Of a stretch of DNA of 64,000 bases, positions 52,536 through 60,625 are shown one piece after another. The stretch spans positions 37,526-101,525 of the forward strand of contig DATIWB010000025.1 of the NCBI GenBank assembly GCA_035519675.1, written 5' to 3'. Every line of letters starts with the position of its first letter. The first letter of the stretch is position 1. Origin of the DNA: RPRB01 sp035519675 (GTDB taxonomy: Bacteria; Myxococcota; Myxococcia; Myxococcales; Myxococcaceae). The position numbers and the translations under genes were made by a program. Under the pieces are notes generated by a model. The model was not told the DNA's origin and did no database searches. It saw only the letters and a list, made by a program, of their open reading frames with translations.

Positions 52536-53549
52536 TCAGCGGCCGGTGCCAACCCCGGAGGTCGAGGCCTGGACAGGCCGACCCGCCCGCCGGCCCGCGG
52601 CGAGCTGCTCGATGTGGGCGAGGATCCGCCCCGCCGGGTCGCCGCCCTCCAGGCGCGCCAGCTCGGCGAGCCCGGTGGGACTGGTGACGTTCACCTCGAT
52701 GAGGCGGTCGCCGATCACGTCGATGCCGACGAAAAGCAGCCCCTCCCTGCGGAGGGCGGGGGCGAGGCGCCCGCAGATCTCCCGGTCGCGCGCGGTGAGC
52801 TCGGTCCTCACCGGCCGACCGCCCACGGCCATGTTGGCGCGGTTCTCGCTGTCCAGCGGGACGCGGAGGATGGCCCCGAGCGGCTCGCCATCGAGCAGGA
52901 GGATGCGCTTGTCGCCCTCCCGGGCGGCGGGGACGTACGCCTGCGCCACCACCCAGTCACGCCCACCGGCAGTGAGGAGCTCGAGCATCGACGGCGTGTT
53001 CCGGTCGCCTCGCCGCAGCAGCACCACGCCCTCGCCGCCGTGCCCGTCGACCGGCTTGACGATGGCGCCCTCCGGCGCTTCCTCCACGAACGCGCGGAGC
53101 TGCGCCAGATCGCGGCTGACCAGCGTCTCGGGGGTGAGCTCGGGGAAGTGCAGCGCCCAGAGCTTCTCGTTGGCGGTGCGCAGGCCGGCGGGCGAGTTGA
53201 CGTACACCGGGGAAACCCCACCGGTCGCCTCCACCAGCTGCGTCGCGTGGAGGAACGCCACGTCCACCGGAGGATCCTTCCGCATCCACAGCACGTCGAG
53301 CACTCCGAGGGGCACCTCGCGCTCGGCGACGACGCGGAAGTGATGCCCCTGCCGGTCGAAGACCTCCACCTCGCGGGTCCGGGCATGGATCTGGCCGCCC
53401 TGGTGGAAGAGCGCCTCCTGCCCGAAGCTGAGCAGCCGGTGCCCTCGCTCCTGGGCCACCCGCATCAGCGCAAAGGTGGTGTCGTGGTGGACCAGCACCT
53501 GCTCGAGCGGGTCCATCAGGAAGGCGATGGTGAGGGGCGCGGTCTCCAC
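52536..53549 (-). CDS. gshB: Glutathione synthetase
   Basis: A 337-residue cytoplasmic ATP-grasp enzyme joining gamma-glutamylcysteine and glycine. Family blocks in order: APLTIAFLMDPLEQVLVHHDTTFALM (N-terminal domain), LWMRKDPPVDVAFLHAT, YVNSPAGLRTANEKLWAL, VKPVDGHGGEGVVLL (ATP-grasp loop), and the metal site VNVTSPTGLAEL. GTG 53549 is preferred; an in-frame ATG at 53618 would overlap the upstream sdhC-like gene. No gshA is present in the window. It shares a strand with the sdhC-like gene and starts just downstream of it. Confidence 0.94.
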   Translation of the reverse strand: METAPLTIAFLMDPLEQVLVHHDTTFALMRVAQERGHRLLSFGQEALFHQGGQIHARTREVEVFDRQGHHFRVVAEREVPLGVLDVLWMRKDPPVDVAFLHATQLVEATGGVSPVYVNSPAGLRTANEKLWALHFPELTPETLVSRDLAQLRAFVEEAPEGAIVKPVDGHGGEGVVLLRRGDRNTPSMLELLTAGGRDWVVAQAYVPAAREGDKRILLLDGEPLGAILRVPLDSENRANMAVGGRPVRTELTARDREICGRLAPALRREGLLFVGIDVIGDRLIEVNVTSPTGLAELARLEGGDPAGRILAHIEQLAAGRRAGRPVQASTSGVGTGR

Positions 53550-53595
53550 CTGGCGCGCACCGTAACCGAGCCCGGGGCCCGGCGCCCGGCACAGA

Positions 53596-54240
53596 TCAGC
53601 CAGCGCGCCAGAGAGCAAACACGCTACCCCAGCCCATCGCCAGCAGGAGGACGAAGGTCAGATAGACCACCCACTCCAGTCGCTTCAGCGCACCGGCGCT
53701 CGCCACCAGGCCCTGCCCCATGGCGAAGGTCTGGATGCCGTTGGCCAGGTGATAGCTCACCGCCAGGATGCCGAGGACGTAGACCACCAGGGTGGGCGTG
53801 TGGTGCGCCATCTCGTGGGAGATCTCGGCGAAGGGCTCGGGCCGCCCCTCCACGAAGCGCGGCCGCGCCCAGGCGAGCCAGAGGTGCGCACCGACGAAGC
53901 CGAGGAGCCCAATCGCGCTCAGCCGCTGGAGCAGGTACTTGAGGTTCTCGTAGTAGCCGTACCGGACGTTGTTCGGGCGGGAGGAGGCGAGGCGGGCGAT
54001 TCCCCACACCGTGTGCAGAACGAGCGGGAGCAGGACCACCACCGCCAGGAGCACCTGGCCCAGCGGGTGGCGCGCTCCGGTCACCTCCTGCTCCCAGGCC
54101 TGGGGGCCCCCGAAGGCGCTCAGGTTGTCCCAGAGGTGGAAGGCGGTCCAGATGCCGAGCGGGGCGATCGCCAGCAGCGAGGCGATGCGCGCGCGGTAGA
54201 ACGCGCCGGTGGAGGCGATCGGGTGGGCGGTGTCGGCCAT
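53596..54240 (-). CDS. sdhC: Succinate dehydrogenase cytochrome b subunit-like protein
   Basis: A 214-residue protein with five membrane helices. His residues in TAFHLWDN, LVLHTVWG, FVGAHLWLAW and SYHLANGIQTF are placed like the haem ligands of the fused-type (SdhC/FrdC, Wolinella/Bacillus-like) cytochrome b558. It anchors succinate dehydrogenase to the membrane and passes electrons to quinone. The start is ATG 54240 with GGGGAA upstream. Unusually, sdhA and sdhB do not follow; gshB does. Confidence 0.9.
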   Translation of the reverse strand: MADTAHPIASTGAFYRARIASLLAIAPLGIWTAFHLWDNLSAFGGPQAWEQEVTGARHPLGQVLLAVVVLLPLVLHTVWGIARLASSRPNNVRYGYYENLKYLLQRLSAIGLLGFVGAHLWLAWARPRFVEGRPEPFAEISHEMAHHTPTLVVYVLGILAVSYHLANGIQTFAMGQGLVASAGALKRLEWVVYLTFVLLLAMGWGSVFALWRAG

Positions 54241-54338
54241 GGCGATTCCCCGTGATTTCAGCCGGAGGGCCGGCGTGCAAGCGGCTTGTGCATCGGTACC
54301 CACCCCCAGGTGCTGCATCCCATGAGCAGCAGGCCGCC

Positions 54339-54347
54339 TGGTACACT
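54339..54347 (+). promoter_or_regulatory. Candidate extended -10 promoter for nagZ
   Basis: TGGTACACT matches an extended -10 (TG-n-TACACT). It ends 3 bp before GTG 54350 and 12 bp before GTG 54359, implying a very short or absent leader and favouring the second GTG as the start. No good -35. Confidence 0.35.
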
Positions 54348-54349
54348 GG

Positions 54350-55465
54350 GTGGATCCAGTGGGTGATCTCCGTCAGGCGTGTGCGCGGCTGCTGCTCGTG
54401 GGGTTTCCGGGTCGGGAGGTCGACCGCGACGTCGGTGGGCTGATCGAGGCCGGGGTGCTCGGCACCATCCTCTTCGGCCGCAACGTGGGCACGGCCGCCG
54501 AGACCGCCCAGCTACTCCGGGCGCTCAAGCTGCGGGCGGCGCGTCCCTTCCCGGTGGCACTGGACCAGGAGGGCGGGCGGGTGGCGCGGCTGCGCGGGAC
54601 TCCCTACACGGCCCTTCCGCCCATGCGGAGCATCGGTCAGCGTGCCGACGCGGAGCTCGCCGGGCGGGTGGGACGGCTGCTCGCCTTCGAGCTCCGGGCC
54701 ACGGGGTTCGACTGGGACTTCGCGCCGGTGCTCGACGTCGACAGCAATCCGGCCAACCCGGTCATCGGTGATCGCAGCTTCGGATCGGACCCGGTGGAGG
54801 TCGCCCGGCTGGGGGTGGCCCTGGCGGAGGGGATGGAGCGAGGCGGCGTCGCCTCGTGCGGGAAGCACTTCCCCGGACACGGGGACACGCTTCAGGACAG
54901 CCACCTGACCCTGCCGGTGCTGGAGCATGGGCTCGAGCGCCTCGAGGCGGTGGAGCTGGTTCCCTTCGACGCGTACTCCCGGGCCGGGCTCGCCTCGGTG
55001 ATGACCGCACACGTGCGCTTTCCTGCGCTGGGAGAAGACGTCGCGGCCACGCTGAGCCGGCGGTCGATCACCGGGCTGCTCCGGGAACGGCTCGGTTTCC
55101 AGGGCGTGGTGGTCAGCGACGATCTGGAGATGAAGGCGATCGCCGATCCCGCGGCGGCCGCGGTGGAGGCGGTGCGGGCCGGCGTCGACGTGCTGCTGGT
55201 GTGTCACCACGCCGCGGTGCAGCACCGGGTGCTGGAGGCGCTGATGGGCGCCGCACGGAGCGGGCACCTCCCGGAGGAGCGTCTCCGTGACGCGCACGCC
55301 CGGATCGACGTGCTGCTCCAGCGGTTCGTCCGGCCCGCCGAGGATCGCGTGGCAGAGCTCGGGTCCGCCGAGCACCGCCGGATGGTCGACGAGCTTGCGC
55401 TCGGCACCCCCGCGAGGACCCTCGCCGGCCGCGATCCCACCGCACGGCGGGACGCCCCGGGCTGA
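54350..55465 (+). CDS. nagZ: Beta-N-acetylhexosaminidase (NagZ-type, GH3)
   Basis: A 371-residue GH3 enzyme without a signal peptide. ALDQEGGRVARLRG binds substrate, CGKHFPGHGDTLQDSH carries the flexible catalytic His/Asp loop, and VVVSDDLEMKAI holds the catalytic nucleophile Asp. It trims GlcNAc from recycled muropeptides in the cytoplasm. Two GTG codons, 54350 and 54359, are possible starts, nine bases apart; a -10-like box favours the latter. Divergent from the sdhC-like gene. Confidence 0.93.
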   Translation: MDPVGDLRQACARLLLVGFPGREVDRDVGGLIEAGVLGTILFGRNVGTAAETAQLLRALKLRAARPFPVALDQEGGRVARLRGTPYTALPPMRSIGQRADAELAGRVGRLLAFELRATGFDWDFAPVLDVDSNPANPVIGDRSFGSDPVEVARLGVALAEGMERGGVASCGKHFPGHGDTLQDSHLTLPVLEHGLERLEAVELVPFDAYSRAGLASVMTAHVRFPALGEDVAATLSRRSITGLLRERLGFQGVVVSDDLEMKAIADPAAAAVEAVRAGVDVLLVCHHAAVQHRVLEALMGAARSGHLPEERLRDAHARIDVLLQRFVRPAEDRVAELGSAEHRRMVDELALGTPARTLAGRDPTARRDAPG

Positions 55466-55601
55466 CCGAGGTCCGACCTCCCGTCAGCTCGAGGCCAGGC
55501 GCACGGCGCCGAGGTGCGACGCCGCGGTGCCAGACACCTCGTTACCGACACCTCGTCACCGCCGAGTCCCGCCGAGGGTGTCGACGGTCCCCGTTTCCGG
55601 A

Positions 55602-55898
55602 CTATCGCATCCTGGAACCGGCGTCCGCGTGGCCCGACCCTGCGTCGCCCGAGCCGCCCGTGCCGGAGTTGCTCGACAGATCGCTCGAGGACGCCGCGCC
55701 GGCGGAGGCGGACGAGCCGCGGTCCATGTCGCTCGACCCGGAGCGGGGCGGCGTGTCTCCGCCAGGTCCACGGGCCGTGGGCATGGACGTGGCCCCTCCC
55801 CGTTCGGCACTGCTCGAACGGGACCCGTTCTGCTCGCATGCCGCCCCGAACGCCAGGGCTCCCATCAGCACCAGGACTTCGATCATCGCTCGCTTCAT
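55602..55898 (-). CDS. Small Ser/Gly-rich lipoprotein
   Basis: A 98-residue lipoprotein (MKRAMIEVLVLMGALAFGAAC, lipobox FGAAC). The mature part is almost entirely Ser, Gly, Ala, Asp and Pro without a fold, resembling a disordered linker or surface-exposed tail. GGGAGAG precedes ATG 55898. No recognised family. It diverges from the NicO-type transporter with a 135-bp gap. Confidence 0.65.
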   Translation of the reverse strand: MKRAMIEVLVLMGALAFGAACEQNGSRSSSAERGGATSMPTARGPGGDTPPRSGSSDMDRGSSASAGAASSSDLSSNSGTGGSGDAGSGHADAGSRMR

Positions 55899-56033
55899 TG
55901 CTCTCTCCCGTCGGGTGTCAGGTGAGGGGTGACGACGCCCCGGGTCCCGTGGAAGGGGTTGACAGCCCAGCGTCCGCCGGGCCGCCGGGCCTCCTGCCGG
56001 AAGCCGTGCTAGAGCGACAGCCGCGGAGGTACC

Positions 56034-56720
56034 CTGACCACCGTCACCGCCTGGTTCCTCGGACTGCTCCTGGGCATGCGCCATGCCCTGGAGCCTGATC
56101 ACCTCGCGGCGGTCTCCACCCTGGTCACCGAGGAGGACGACCCGCGCTCGGGTCTCTGGCTGGGCGCGTTCTGGGGGCTGGGCCACACGCTGGCCCTCCT
56201 GGCGATGGGCCTGGTGCTCGCGCTCTTTCGCACCACCCTGTCCGACCGGCTCACCGCGGTGTTCGAGCTGCTGGTCTCGGTGATGCTCCTCTTCCTCGGC
56301 GTCCGGGCGCTGGTGCGGGCACGCGCGGAGATGACGCGCGGCGCGCCAGTGCGGCACGAGCACGGCGGGCGGCTGCACGCGCACGGGGGCCAGGGCGCCC
56401 ACGTCCACCTCGGGCGCCGCGCCTACGCCGTGCGCCCGCTGGTGGTGGGCATCATCCACGGACTGGCCGGGAGCGGGGCGCTCACCGCGCTGGTGCTCGC
56501 CGGATTCGACACCAACCTCGAGCGGCTGGCTTACACGGTGGTGTTCGGCGGGGGGTCGGTGCTGGGGATGGGGCTGCTCTCGGGCATCGCCGGCTGGCCG
56601 CTGGCCCGACTTCTCCGGACTCCGCGGGCGCGGGGCTGGACCAGCGCCGCCGCCGGAACCCTGAGCGTGACCATGGGCCTGCTCTGGGGCTGGCCGCTGG
56701 TTCCGAGGCTGCTCGGCTAG
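56034..56720 (+). CDS. NicO/UreH-type nickel/cobalt transporter, probable CTG start
   Basis: About 228 residues with six membrane helices. The family signature GMRHALEPDHLAAVST (HX4DH) begins in helix 1, a His-rich cytoplasmic loop (RHEHGGRLHAHGGQGAHVHLG) follows, and a second motif VGIIHGLAGSGALTAL lies in the C-terminal half. The first ATG (56076) cuts through helix 1. Upstream in frame there is no ATG, GTG or TTG before a stop at 56010; CTG 56034 has GGAGG 5 bp upstream and restores the helix. It likely exports or imports Ni/Co. Its TAG overlaps the TAG of the convergent response regulator (CTAG). Confidence 0.85.
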   Translation: MTTVTAWFLGLLLGMRHALEPDHLAAVSTLVTEEDDPRSGLWLGAFWGLGHTLALLAMGLVLALFRTTLSDRLTAVFELLVSVMLLFLGVRALVRARAEMTRGAPVRHEHGGRLHAHGGQGAHVHLGRRAYAVRPLVVGIIHGLAGSGALTALVLAGFDTNLERLAYTVVFGGGSVLGMGLLSGIAGWPLARLLRTPRARGWTSAAAGTLSVTMGLLWGWPLVPRLLG

Positions 56721-58027
56721 GCTGCCGACTTTTCCAGCGCCTGCACCGCGAGGAGCGAGGCCAGGGTGAGCTGCACCACCGGCTCGGGGCGGCGGGCGAA
56801 GGCGATGAGCTCGGCCACGGTCCGGGTCCCGTCGGCGTGCGCAAGCAGGTCCGATTCCCAGCGCTCGAGCTCGATGTCGGACTGGGGATAGACCGGCTGG
56901 CGGGAGGGGACCAGTCGGTCCTCGAGCGCCAGGATGCGCTTCACCCGCTCGGACTTGTAGAGCTTCTTCACCCCCCGGACGATGAGGTTGGCCGGGTTCA
57001 CGTCGAGCTTCAGGGTCTCGCCCAGCGCCTTTCCGCCGAAGGACATCACGTAGGTGCCCTCCTCCCAGGCGAAGAGCGAGTAGATGATCGACTTCACCTG
57101 CTGCCCCACGTAGTAGACACGCTCGGTGTCGCGGAGCAGGCCGCGCTCGACGAGGATGTCGCCGGTGCGCCGCTTGGTCTGCTGCGCCATCAGCGTCACG
57201 TCCGCCAGCTGCTCGGGCCGAATCTTCCCGGTGCGGACCAGGAATTGGCCCAGCCGATCCGAGAGAAGGTTGGAGAGAGCGAAGACCGGCATGCCGTCCT
57301 GGAAGTAGACGACCTTCTTCACCTGCCCGCGCTGGACGCCCAGCTCCCCGGTCTCGCGGATCTGGAAGAAGGCGGTGATCAGCGAGGGCAGGTTGTCCCT
57401 CAGCTCGCCCCGGCGGAGGGCCTTGGTCGGCGCCGCCGCAGGCTCGCTCCCGGCCGGACGGGTCCGCACCAGCGTGTCCGGGTAACGCTGCATCGGCTTG
57501 GCGCGGAGGTCCGCGCCCCGGAGCTCGGCGCTCACCTCGCCGTCGTCCATCACCTTGATCTTGCCGGTGAGCTCCATCGTGTCCGGCTGGTCTTCCTCCT
57601 CGATGTCGATGTCCAGCTCGACCTCGAACTCCTCCGTTCCTCCGGTGCTGCTGGGTGTCGCCGGAACGTGACGGGCAACCGCCTCGAGCAGCTTCTTGGC
57701 CTCGAACGGCTTCTCGAACCAGGCCACTGCGCCGTGCTTTTGCTTCGCCTCCAGCCCGTGCTTGCCGCCCTTGAAGACGCCGGTGACGAAGATGACCGGG
57801 AGCTGGGGGAACTCCTTCCGCAGCTGATCGGCCAGGTGGTAGCCCATGAGATCGGGCAGGAGCACGTCTAGCACCGCGAGCGCCGGCGCGTTGCCCCTCG
57901 CCACGTCGAGGGCCTGCTTCGCCTTCGAGGCCGACACGACGTCGTAGCCGGCGTCCTCGAAGAGGTGTGTCAGGAGGGAGAGGAGCTCGAGGTTGTCATC
58001 GACGACGAGCAGTCGCGGTCGCGTCAT
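56717..58027 (-). CDS. Response regulator with DUF4388 (PATAN-like) output domain
   Basis: A 436-residue protein. Receiver domain about 1-122 (RLLVVDDNLELLSLL, VLDVLLPDLMGYHL with the phospho-Asp, VIFVTGVFKGGKHG, WFEKPFEAKKLLE with the conserved Lys), an acidic linker, then a DUF4388 domain (about 205-300; RGELRDNLPSLITAFFQIRETGEL, VYFQDGMPVFALSNLLSDRLG) and a helical tail. DUF4388 is frequent in myxobacterial motility and signalling proteins. No DNA-binding domain. No cognate kinase nearby. Confidence 0.9.
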   Translation of the reverse strand: MTRPRLLVVDDNLELLSLLTHLFEDAGYDVVSASKAKQALDVARGNAPALAVLDVLLPDLMGYHLADQLRKEFPQLPVIFVTGVFKGGKHGLEAKQKHGAVAWFEKPFEAKKLLEAVARHVPATPSSTGGTEEFEVELDIDIEEEDQPDTMELTGKIKVMDDGEVSAELRGADLRAKPMQRYPDTLVRTRPAGSEPAAAPTKALRRGELRDNLPSLITAFFQIRETGELGVQRGQVKKVVYFQDGMPVFALSNLLSDRLGQFLVRTGKIRPEQLADVTLMAQQTKRRTGDILVERGLLRDTERVYYVGQQVKSIIYSLFAWEEGTYVMSFGGKALGETLKLDVNPANLIVRGVKKLYKSERVKRILALEDRLVPSRQPVYPQSDIELERWESDLLAHADGTRTVAELIAFARRPEPVVQLTLASLLAVQALEKSAA

Positions 58028-58261
58028 TGTCCGTGACGACGTTAACAAATCCATCGCGTAGGCGACGCACGCACCCGGTGCGACACAGCGATGCCACGAG
58101 AGGCGCCGGGCCGCACGGGGCCGGCGTGCTCCGGCTGCCCACGTTCCAGCTGCAACGTTCCCCGGCCGGCCTCGCCTGCCGCGGGTCGACGGGCCGTCGC
58201 CGCAGGGGGCCCCGGGCCGCTTGACCTCCCTCGGCCCGGTGTGCGCACGCTGACCAGAGCG

Positions 58262-58612
58262 ATGAGGCGCATCTGGGCGGCGGGGTTCTTCCTGGTGTGG
58301 ACGGCGTGCGCACCCGCGGGCCACGGGAACCGGCCTCCCTCGCCCGCGCCGCCGCCCTCGCCGGGGATGATCGCCACCCTCGGCTTCGACCAGGCGGTGC
58401 GGATCGGCAGCGACTACGTGAAGCAATCCGCCGGGGTGGGTGAGGCCACGCTGATCGCCAGCCAGGAGCTGCCAGCGGGCATGGTCCAGCTCACCTTCGA
58501 CCTCGGGCCGGGGAAGTTTCCGGTGCGGGTGGTGGTGGACCGGGTGAGCGGGCAGGTGTCGTCGATGGAGACGGTGCAGCCGGTCCCGGGCGTCACCCAG
58601 CCGGCGCGTTGA
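58262..58612 (+). CDS. Small lipoprotein, first of a paralogous pair
   Basis: A 116-residue lipoprotein (FFLVWTAC lipobox) with a Pro-rich linker and a compact domain of about 75 residues (GFDQAVRIGSDYVKQSAGV, LPAGMVQLTFDLGPG, VRVVVDRVSGQVSSMETVQ). The pattern recalls PepSY-like secretion domains but is not a firm match. It is paralogous to the next gene. Function unknown. A 234-bp gap with no recognised feature precedes it. Confidence 0.7.
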   Translation: MRRIWAAGFFLVWTACAPAGHGNRPPSPAPPPSPGMIATLGFDQAVRIGSDYVKQSAGVGEATLIASQELPAGMVQLTFDLGPGKFPVRVVVDRVSGQVSSMETVQPVPGVTQPAR

Positions 58613-58652
58613 GGCTTGACTGGGCATCGCGGCGAACCACAGGCTCCGGGAC

Positions 58653-59027
58653 GTGCGAGTTCGCCCGTCCGCATGGCTCGGCGTGGTCCTGCTGTGCGCC
58701 GGATGCGCCGCCTCCGGACGGGGTGACCGTTCACCCAATCCCGGCCCGGCGCCATCACCAGCCGCCATCTCCAACGTGGGGTTCGACCGGGCGCTGAGGG
58801 TCGGCAGCGACTACGTGGTCGCCAGCACCGGGGTGGAACCGAAGCTGGTCGAGAGTCAGGTCACGCCCACGGGGATGCTCGCGCTCACCTTCGACCTGGG
58901 CCCGTCGGTCCCGGAGCCAGTGCAGGTGATGGTGGATCCGAACCTGGGGAAGGTCCACAGCCTCGAGCCGGTTCAAAAGATTCCCGCCATCACCAGCCCG
59001 GCCGAGCCCAAGCCCAAGCCCCCGTAG
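58653..59027 (+). CDS. Small lipoprotein, second of a paralogous pair
   Basis: A 124-residue lipoprotein (LGVVLLCAGC lipobox), with the same architecture as the preceding gene: Pro-rich linker, then GFDRALRVGSDYVVASTGV, TPTGMLALTFDLGPS, VQVMVDPNLGKVHSLEPVQ, and a Lys/Pro tail. The two match along the whole domain, so they arose by tandem duplication; they are only 40 bp apart. The start is GTG 58653. Function unknown. Confidence 0.7.
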   Translation: MRVRPSAWLGVVLLCAGCAASGRGDRSPNPGPAPSPAAISNVGFDRALRVGSDYVVASTGVEPKLVESQVTPTGMLALTFDLGPSVPEPVQVMVDPNLGKVHSLEPVQKIPAITSPAEPKPKPP

Positions 59028-59092
59028 TTGCGCCATCCCCTCCGCTCCGGTACGTGACCCCCCTTCCTGCCGGAAAGGGTGAACGGAACGTC

Positions 59093-60520
59093 ATGGCTGA
59101 AAAGCTGACCCCTCGGGAGAAGAACTTCTCCGAGTGGTACGTGGACGTGGTCCTCAAGTCGAAGCTCGCCGATTACTCCGACGTCAAGGGCTGCATGGTC
59201 ATCCGTCCCAACGGGTACGCGCTCTGGGAGAACATCCAGCGGGCGCTCGATGGGATGTTCAAGGCCACCGGGCACAGGAACGCCTATTTCCCGCTGCTCA
59301 TCCCCGAGAGCTTCCTCCGCAAGGAGGCCGAGCACGTGGAAGGCTTCGCCCCCCAGCTGGCGGTGGTGACCCACGCCGGGGGCAAGAAGCTCGAGGAGGC
59401 CCTGGTGATCCGGCCCACCTCGGAGACCATCATCAACTCGATGTTCGCCCGGTGGATCCAGAGCTACCGGGACCTGCCGATGCTGCTGAACCAGTGGGCG
59501 AACGTGGTGCGCTGGGAGATGCGGACCCGGCTCTTCCTGCGCACCACCGAGTTCCTCTGGCAGGAGGGGCACACCTGCCACGAGACGGAGGCGGAGGCGC
59601 AGGAGGAGACCCTGCGGATGCTCGAGGTCTACCGGACCTTCGCCGAGGAGTGGATGGCGATGCCGGTGATCTCCGGGCAGAAGTCGGAGAGCGAGAAGTT
59701 CGCCGGTGCCCTGCGGACGTACAGCATCGAGGCGATGATGCAGGACAAGAAAGCGCTCCAGGCGGGCACCAGTCACAACCTGGGGCAGAACTTCGCCAGG
59801 GCCTTCGGCACCCAGTTCCAGGGGCGTGACGGACAGCAGCACCTCGTCTGGCAAACCTCGTGGGGCGTCTCCACCCGGCTGGTCGGCGGCCTGGTGATGA
59901 CCCACTCCGATGACGCGGGCCTGGTCATCCCCCCGAAGCTCGCCCCGACCCATGTGGTCATCGTGGTGATCGGCAAGGGCGAGGAGCGCGGCCCGGTGAC
60001 CGCGAAGGCGCAGGCGGTGGCCGAGGACCTCCGCAAGGCCGGCCTGTCGGTCATCGTCGACGACGACGAGAGCAAGGGCCCGGGCTTCAAGTACTTCGAG
60101 TACGAGCTGGCCGGGGTGTGCCTGCGGATGGAGCTGGGCCCCAAGGACCTGGCCAAGAGCGCCTGCGTGCTGGTGCGCCGTGACGATCGGAGCAAGGAGG
60201 CCGTCCCCCTTGAGCAGGCGGTGCCGGTGGCGAAGGCGAAGCTGGACGCCATGCAGAAGGCCCTGTTCGACAAGGCGCGGGCGTTCCGGGACGCGAACAC
60301 CTTCGTGGTCGGCTCGCTCGAGGAGATGAAGAAGCGCGCGGACGACGGGTTCCTCGTTGCCCTGTGGTGCCTCGCACCGGCCTGCGAGGCGCGGATCAAG
60401 GAGGAGACCGGCGGCGTCACCTCACGCAACCGGCCGTTCGATCTCCAGCAGGTGCCGGGAAGCTGCGTGGTGTGCGGCAACCCGAGCCCCGGCGCCTGGG
60501 TCTGGTCGAAGGCGTACTGA
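59093..60520 (+). CDS. proS: Prolyl-tRNA synthetase, archaeal/eukaryotic type
   Basis: A 475-residue class II enzyme charging tRNA-Pro. Class II motifs are visible: VIRPNGYALWENIQ with the proline site, LRTTEFLWQEGHT, and THSDDAGLVIPPKLAP. It lacks the inserted editing domain of the bacterial type. The C-terminal zinc-like domain (CLAPAC, CVVCGN) ends in the invariant Tyr (WSKAY), as in the type-3 enzymes of archaea, Thermus and others. The start is ATG 59093; an in-frame ATG at 59054 adds 13 residues without family support. Confidence 0.97.
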   Translation: MAEKLTPREKNFSEWYVDVVLKSKLADYSDVKGCMVIRPNGYALWENIQRALDGMFKATGHRNAYFPLLIPESFLRKEAEHVEGFAPQLAVVTHAGGKKLEEALVIRPTSETIINSMFARWIQSYRDLPMLLNQWANVVRWEMRTRLFLRTTEFLWQEGHTCHETEAEAQEETLRMLEVYRTFAEEWMAMPVISGQKSESEKFAGALRTYSIEAMMQDKKALQAGTSHNLGQNFARAFGTQFQGRDGQQHLVWQTSWGVSTRLVGGLVMTHSDDAGLVIPPKLAPTHVVIVVIGKGEERGPVTAKAQAVAEDLRKAGLSVIVDDDESKGPGFKYFEYELAGVCLRMELGPKDLAKSACVLVRRDDRSKEAVPLEQAVPVAKAKLDAMQKALFDKARAFRDANTFVVGSLEEMKKRADDGFLVALWCLAPACEARIKEETGGVTSRNRPFDLQQVPGSCVVCGNPSPGAWVWSKAY

Positions 60521-60625
60521 GGCGTCCCCGACCGCAGGCTGAAATTCCTCCTCGGCCGCCGCGGCAGCGTGCATACGCTCGCCGCTCCGCGCCGCGCGCC
60601 CACGGCCATGAGCTCGGGGATCTCG

